Assembly: GCA_016794125.1 (NCBI GenBank)
Contig: JAEUKT010000002.1
Location: 560,848 to 624,847 of the forward strand
DNA: 64,000 bases
Direction: 5' to 3'
DNA from: Alphaproteobacteria bacterium
GTDB taxonomy: Bacteria > Pseudomonadota > Alphaproteobacteria > Micavibrionales > UBA2020
The notes beneath the pieces are model-generated. The model worked only from the letters and a program-made list of their open reading frames with translations. It was not told the origin of the DNA and searched no databases. The position numbers and the translations under genes were made by a program. How positions within the stretch are numbered: the stretch's first letter is position 1; each line of letters begins with the position of its first letter. Positions 63,765-64,000 of this stretch are shown piece by piece.

Positions 63765-64000
63765 GGGCGGGGCGCTTTCGGTGCTGCGGGTTTTTGCAGG
63801 GCGCGTTCCAGCAGCATGACGATGGCCGGGTTATCCGATGCCCGCGCATGGGAAAGGGCGGATTTGCCGTCGCTGTCATACAATCTGGGGTTCGCGCCCG
63901 CATCCAATAACAAACGGACTGCGGCGGCGTTTTTCTGGATCACCGCCTCGATCAGCGGCGTGCGCGCATCGACCATGTGGCGCGCATCCAGATTGGCGCC
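63761..64000 (-). CDS. Ankyrin-repeat protein (5' end cut by window)
   Basis: The last 79 residues of a longer gene; the frame stays open to the window edge, reading GANLDARHMVDARTPLIEAVIQKNAAAVRLLLDAGANPRLYD, then SALSHARASDNPAIVMLLERAL and a Pro/Lys tail (KPAAPKAPRP). The stop overlaps the next ankyrin start, showing the array continues beyond the window. Confidence 0.9.
   Translation of the reverse strand, partial: GANLDARHMVDARTPLIEAVIQKNAAAVRLLLDAGANPRLYDSDGKSALSHARASDNPAIVMLLERALQKPAAPKAPRP

Overview
The window is GC-rich bacterial chromosome that looks alphaproteobacterial. The signs are a DUF3126 protein, the gene order mreBCD-mrdA-rodA followed by dnaN-recF-X-gyrB, and a gene-transfer-agent (GTA)-like order of phage structural genes. 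The unusual number of ankyrin genes may point to a deep-branching or host/prey-associated lineage, but the species cannot be fixed from this sequence.

Positions 1-24317 are a mostly housekeeping region. It holds a truncated YyaL/DUF255 gene, a [2Fe-2S] thioredoxin-like ferredoxin, mnmE, guaC, two tandem large membrane proteins of GT-C/STT3-like type (one with an N-terminal GtrA-like domain), a small L36 gene (9077-9214), the rod-shape operon mreB-mreC-mreD-mrdA-rodA, an N-formylglutamate amidohydrolase-like gene, dnaN, recF, a DMT-type transporter, gyrB, tdk, an Asp-box protein and DUF3126.

Positions 24494-35698 are an accessory region with eight ankyrin-repeat genes, a TetR regulator, an M48 metalloprotease and two small unknown genes. 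Three consecutive ankyrin proteins share a C-terminal region that is not an ordinary ankyrin repeat.

Positions 35727-55176 hold a minus-strand phage/GTA-like module. In transcription order it contains a small terminase-like gene, large terminase, portal, prohead protease, HK97-type capsid, head-tail connectors, tail terminator, major tail protein, tail chaperones, a very short tape-measure candidate, tail tip proteins, NlpC peptidase, J-like hub, fibre, endolysin, holin and overlapping spanins. No integrase, repressor or replication gene is visible. Several genes inside it look like independent cargo: two plus-strand genes with their own promoters at 50856-52002, a plus-strand Sel1 protein at 45797-46792, and a small gene at 42798-43073 with an AT-rich leader and its own terminator.

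Positions 55450-64000 hold two exported low-complexity proteins and a second, minus-strand ankyrin array of five genes, mostly with overlapping or closely spaced ends, running off the right edge. In total 13 ankyrin genes bracket the virion module. Whether the ankyrin proteins and the particle genes form one system is inference; proximity is the only evidence here.
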